Of a stretch of DNA of 6,849 nucleotides, positions 4,870 to 6,849 are shown in pieces. Source of the stretch: Candidatus Eiseniibacteriota bacterium (lineage in GTDB: Bacteria > Arandabacterota > Arandabacteria > Arandabacterales > Arandabacteraceae); the NCBI GenBank assembly GCA_030622265.1, contig JAUXGG010000088.1:1-6849 (forward strand). Reading direction: 5' to 3'. Below the pieces are notes generated by a model, which saw only the letters and a list, made by a program, of their open reading frames with translations, made no database searches and had not been told where the DNA came from. The position numbers and the translations under genes are program-made. How positions within the stretch are numbered: position 1 is the first letter of the stretch; each line of letters opens with the position of its first letter.

Positions 4870-5818
4870 AAAGGAATTCCGAGAGAAACTGCTGGACATT
4901 CATTGGCAGCAGTGGACGACTCTGGGAATAGCCTCCCAACTCGGACATGAAAGAAACACAGCAATTGATCTCGAAGCATTGATGCTCTCCACTCTCAATC
5001 TGGGAAGAACGGACAAAAGGCTCCTCACAGTCGCCATGGAATGGACGATGAAGAACAGGCAATGGGTGAACCTGTCCAGAATCAATAGAATTGCCCGCCA
5101 GTACATGATCATGAGAAAACCGCCAGACAGAGTTCTCGTTACACGCGAGGTATTTTCTTTGTTCCTGCAGTGTTTGAAACCGGCCTTGAAACCAATTGAG
5201 GAAGACGATGCCTCCCCGGGTGCAGAAGGAATCGCATCGACAGACAGCGTGCTTCTTGCATACAAGGAGATATTCCAGATGGCTCGCAGAAAGGGGGCTG
5301 CCGTCGAGCCAAACCTCCGGCATCCCTGTCTTCTCCAGCTCTATTTCAGGGGGGTCTTTGGGATAAATGCAAGGGCAGAGGTCTTCCTCTATCTCCTTCT
5401 TCAGAAGCAGGGCAACTCGAGCAACATCGCAAAGGAGATTGGCTTTGACCAGAAAATCGTCTACAGAATACTCGAGAGGTGGACTAAGGCTGGATTAGTC
5501 GAGAAAGCAGAAGGCAGGACCTACCAGCTGTCAAACACGAGCAAACTAAAAGCGATTCTACCCTTTTCCCTTCTGCCTCGCTATACAAACTGGGGCAGTG
5601 CCTTCGTATTGCTGAGTAGAATCCTTGCAATGAACGACGCTGAGCCGTTTTCAAGCGACAAGTACGTGCTGTCCTCATTCTTCCGGGACATACTCCCCGA
5701 TGCGCGAGCCCTCGCAAGGTCGGTGGATCTTTCCTTCTCTGACGACCGGCTACATCAAGGAGCGGACTATTTCGAGGTGTTCTCCTCTGAAATGCTGGAG
5801 GTGCTGAGGAAGATTTAA
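4847..5818 (+). CDS. Winged helix-turn-helix protein, probable partner/regulator of the nucleotidyltransferase
   Basis: The product has 323 residues and no signal peptide or membrane segment. The N-terminal block (16-62) contains WQQWTTLGIASQLG, IDLEALMLSTL and GRTDKRLL; from memory, a similar W-x-Q-W-x-x-LG / D-x-EAL pattern marks uncharacterised bacterial proteins found near nucleotidyltransferase genes. Residues 175-230 form a MarR/ArsR-like winged helix: RAEVFLYLLLQKQG, then SSNIAKEIGFDQKIVYRILERW as the helix-turn-helix, then AGLVEKAEGRTYQLS as the wing. The C-terminal ~90 residues are helical and not recognised. In classical AbiE systems the wHTH antitoxin gene precedes the nucleotidyltransferase and its wHTH is N-terminal; here both are reversed. 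Autoregulation through the inverted repeat at 4246-4262 is plausible. It may be an antitoxin-like repressor, or alternatively an effector or sensor subunit. The gene ends in TAA, and no intrinsic terminator follows. Confidence 0.68.
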   Translation: MTSLETFRKEFREKLLDIHWQQWTTLGIASQLGHERNTAIDLEALMLSTLNLGRTDKRLLTVAMEWTMKNRQWVNLSRINRIARQYMIMRKPPDRVLVTREVFSLFLQCLKPALKPIEEDDASPGAEGIASTDSVLLAYKEIFQMARRKGAAVEPNLRHPCLLQLYFRGVFGINARAEVFLYLLLQKQGNSSNIAKEIGFDQKIVYRILERWTKAGLVEKAEGRTYQLSNTSKLKAILPFSLLPRYTNWGSAFVLLSRILAMNDAEPFSSDKYVLSSFFRDILPDARALARSVDLSFSDDRLHQGADYFEVFSSEMLEVLRKI

Positions 5819-5892
5819 CTGACTCCATACGCCTGGAATTCCATCGACCGGTGTCTCACACATTCGCCTTCAGTGCGGCCTTCTCCTTCCAT

Positions 5893-6849
5893 TCAGCTCA
5901 GCCCAAGCTCCCGGCCGAGGATCTTGCTGACGAAACGCTCGCCGAAAGTTTCGCTCACCACCAGTTCGCGGATACGCTTAAGGGTCTCATCCTCATATCC
6001 CGCGTTCCCGGCGGCTTTCATGGTGTGCTCATAGGCCGCCCATACGTCCAGGCTGGTGATATCATAGCCGTAACCCTCAACCAGCCACCTGATCGCCACC
6101 ATGCCGGCCTCGAGGGCAAATCGCGGCTCTTCGGTTTCCATGTCCCGTGCCGCCCGCGTGAGCGTCCTTGGATCGCAGGGCGAGCGATTGGCCAGTTCGA
6201 TTGCCTCGCCATAGAGACCCACCGATTTGGCGGCCGCGAACCACTTGCCTTCGGCACCCGGAGTACTGGCAACAAGATCACCGAGGATATCGGCCGCTTG
6301 CTTGTCCGGGTATTTCCCGGCAATGGCCCTGAATGTCGCCAGGTAGGTAGACTTTCGATTGGCCGTGATGCCATAGCGGCCATAGGCTTCCTCGGCCATC
6401 CCGCTTGCCAGCAGTATCTCTTCGCAGGCCTGCGCGATGGCAATGGGGTTTTCATACGGTCCACGGGAATCCTCGGCAAAACGAAGTGCTTCGGCTCTCT
6501 TGCCCATGGCCATAAGGGCTTTCACACCCCACGTCCGCTCGTCCCAAAACTTGTGAGGTGCGAGCTCAAGCAGCTCCATGATCTCGCCATAGCGTCCGGC
6601 CTTGAACAGGGCACCCAGACAGGCGTCCGTCCCCTTGAAATAGCTGCCCGGCGCTCGCTTGGGACTCCAGACCATCCGCACCACGTCCATGAACTCATCC
6701 GCCCATCGCGAGGCCCGCTCGGGCGTGGCGCACAGTTCGCCCCAATGGCCGGTAAGCATCTCGATATAGGGCATCTCGTCGTCTTCCACCGCGTGCCAGA
6801 GACGTTCCAGCCACATGTCGCGCAGAGTGTCATCGGCCGGAGCCCCGAC
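5893..6849 (-). CDS. Conserved alpha-helical TPR-like protein of unknown function, 5' end beyond window
   Basis: The frame is open to the right edge, giving 318 visible residues. The first ATG inside the window is at 6816, but the preceding codons (ADDTLRD, then MWLERLWHAVEDDE) read like ordinary coding sequence, so the true start is probably outside. The protein is rich in helix pairs, for example CLGALFKAGRYGEIMELLE, WGVKALMAMGKRAEALRFAE and YLATFRAIAGKYPDKQA, which is consistent with a TPR or similar solenoid. Blocks such as GHWGELCATPE, RWADEF, YFKGTDACL, STPGAEGKWFAAAK and LANRSPCDPRTLTRAARD look strongly conserved from memory, but I know no function for the family. No signal peptide or enzyme motif is visible. 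It converges on the nucleotidyltransferase module with 74 bases between stops. The C-terminus may be shortened by a one-base frameshift: the next frame continues as AEWKEKAALKANV. Confidence 0.7.
   Translation of the reverse strand, partial: VGAPADDTLRDMWLERLWHAVEDDEMPYIEMLTGHWGELCATPERASRWADEFMDVVRMVWSPKRAPGSYFKGTDACLGALFKAGRYGEIMELLELAPHKFWDERTWGVKALMAMGKRAEALRFAEDSRGPYENPIAIAQACEEILLASGMAEEAYGRYGITANRKSTYLATFRAIAGKYPDKQAADILGDLVASTPGAEGKWFAAAKSVGLYGEAIELANRSPCDPRTLTRAARDMETEEPRFALEAGMVAIRWLVEGYGYDITSLDVWAAYEHTMKAAGNAGYEDETLKRIRELVVSETFGERFVSKILGRELGLS

Noticed and set aside
5834..5843. Perfect 10-bp palindrome TGGAATTCCA between the convergent genes
   Set aside because: It is too short and isolated for a terminator or attachment site, has no T-run, and can easily arise by chance.

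Overview
The window looks like chromosomal DNA of a moderately high-GC bacterium, probably from an uncultured or environmental lineage. It combines families that I associate with Planctomycetes, Verrucomicrobia, Eisenbacteria-like groups and deltaproteobacteria: a secreted prenyltransferase/squalene-oxidase-repeat protein, a secreted YdjY-domain protein, a DUF6036-like nucleotidyltransferase and a large GT-C-like membrane protein. Standard sigma70-type promoter hexamers and Shine-Dalgarno sequences are visible. I cannot name a genus. No rRNA, tRNA, CRISPR array, transposase or phage gene is visible.

Left part (1-1772, minus strand). A two-gene unit encodes exported proteins and reads towards position 1. 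A candidate promoter (TTGAAC, 18 bp, TACAAT) lies at 1743-1772. The first gene (1676 to 876) encodes a signal-peptide-bearing YdjY-domain protein, but its frame is broken by one in-frame TAG at 1569-1571; the frame on both sides reads as one normal protein. The second gene starts at 895, overlaps the first by 20 bases, has a strong AAGGAG ribosome binding site and runs off the left edge. Its 298 visible residues are a secreted alpha/alpha-toroid (squalene-cyclase-like) repeat protein. It is easy to miss because it has no stop codon inside the window.

Middle part (about 1773-4109). A divergent leader of roughly 150-200 bases contains a strong GC-rich hairpin and an 11-bp direct repeat. It precedes a plus-strand gene for a polytopic membrane protein of 712 residues, with about 14 membrane segments, an acidic DYDDW motif in the first large loop and a soluble C-terminal domain. 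This is the layout of GT-C-type membrane glycosyltransferases, though the substrate is unknown.

Right-middle part (4241-5818). This is a compact two-gene module with its own near-consensus promoter: TTGACA and TATAAT, with an inverted repeat filling the spacer. The first gene is a MNT-fold nucleotidyltransferase (DUF6036-like, AbiEii/type IV toxin-like) whose transcript should be nearly leaderless. Its catalytic DxD reads DVN. The second gene overlaps it by 23 bases and encodes a 323-residue protein with a central winged helix-turn-helix. The module is visibly less GC-rich than its flanks. Gene pair, coupling and operator-like promoter together resemble a self-regulated toxin-antitoxin or defence cassette. 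This is the most interesting candidate in the window.

Right part (5893-6849, minus strand). The 3' portion of a conserved alpha-helical, TPR-like protein gene enters from the right edge. It converges on the module, and its last codons may carry a one-base frameshift.
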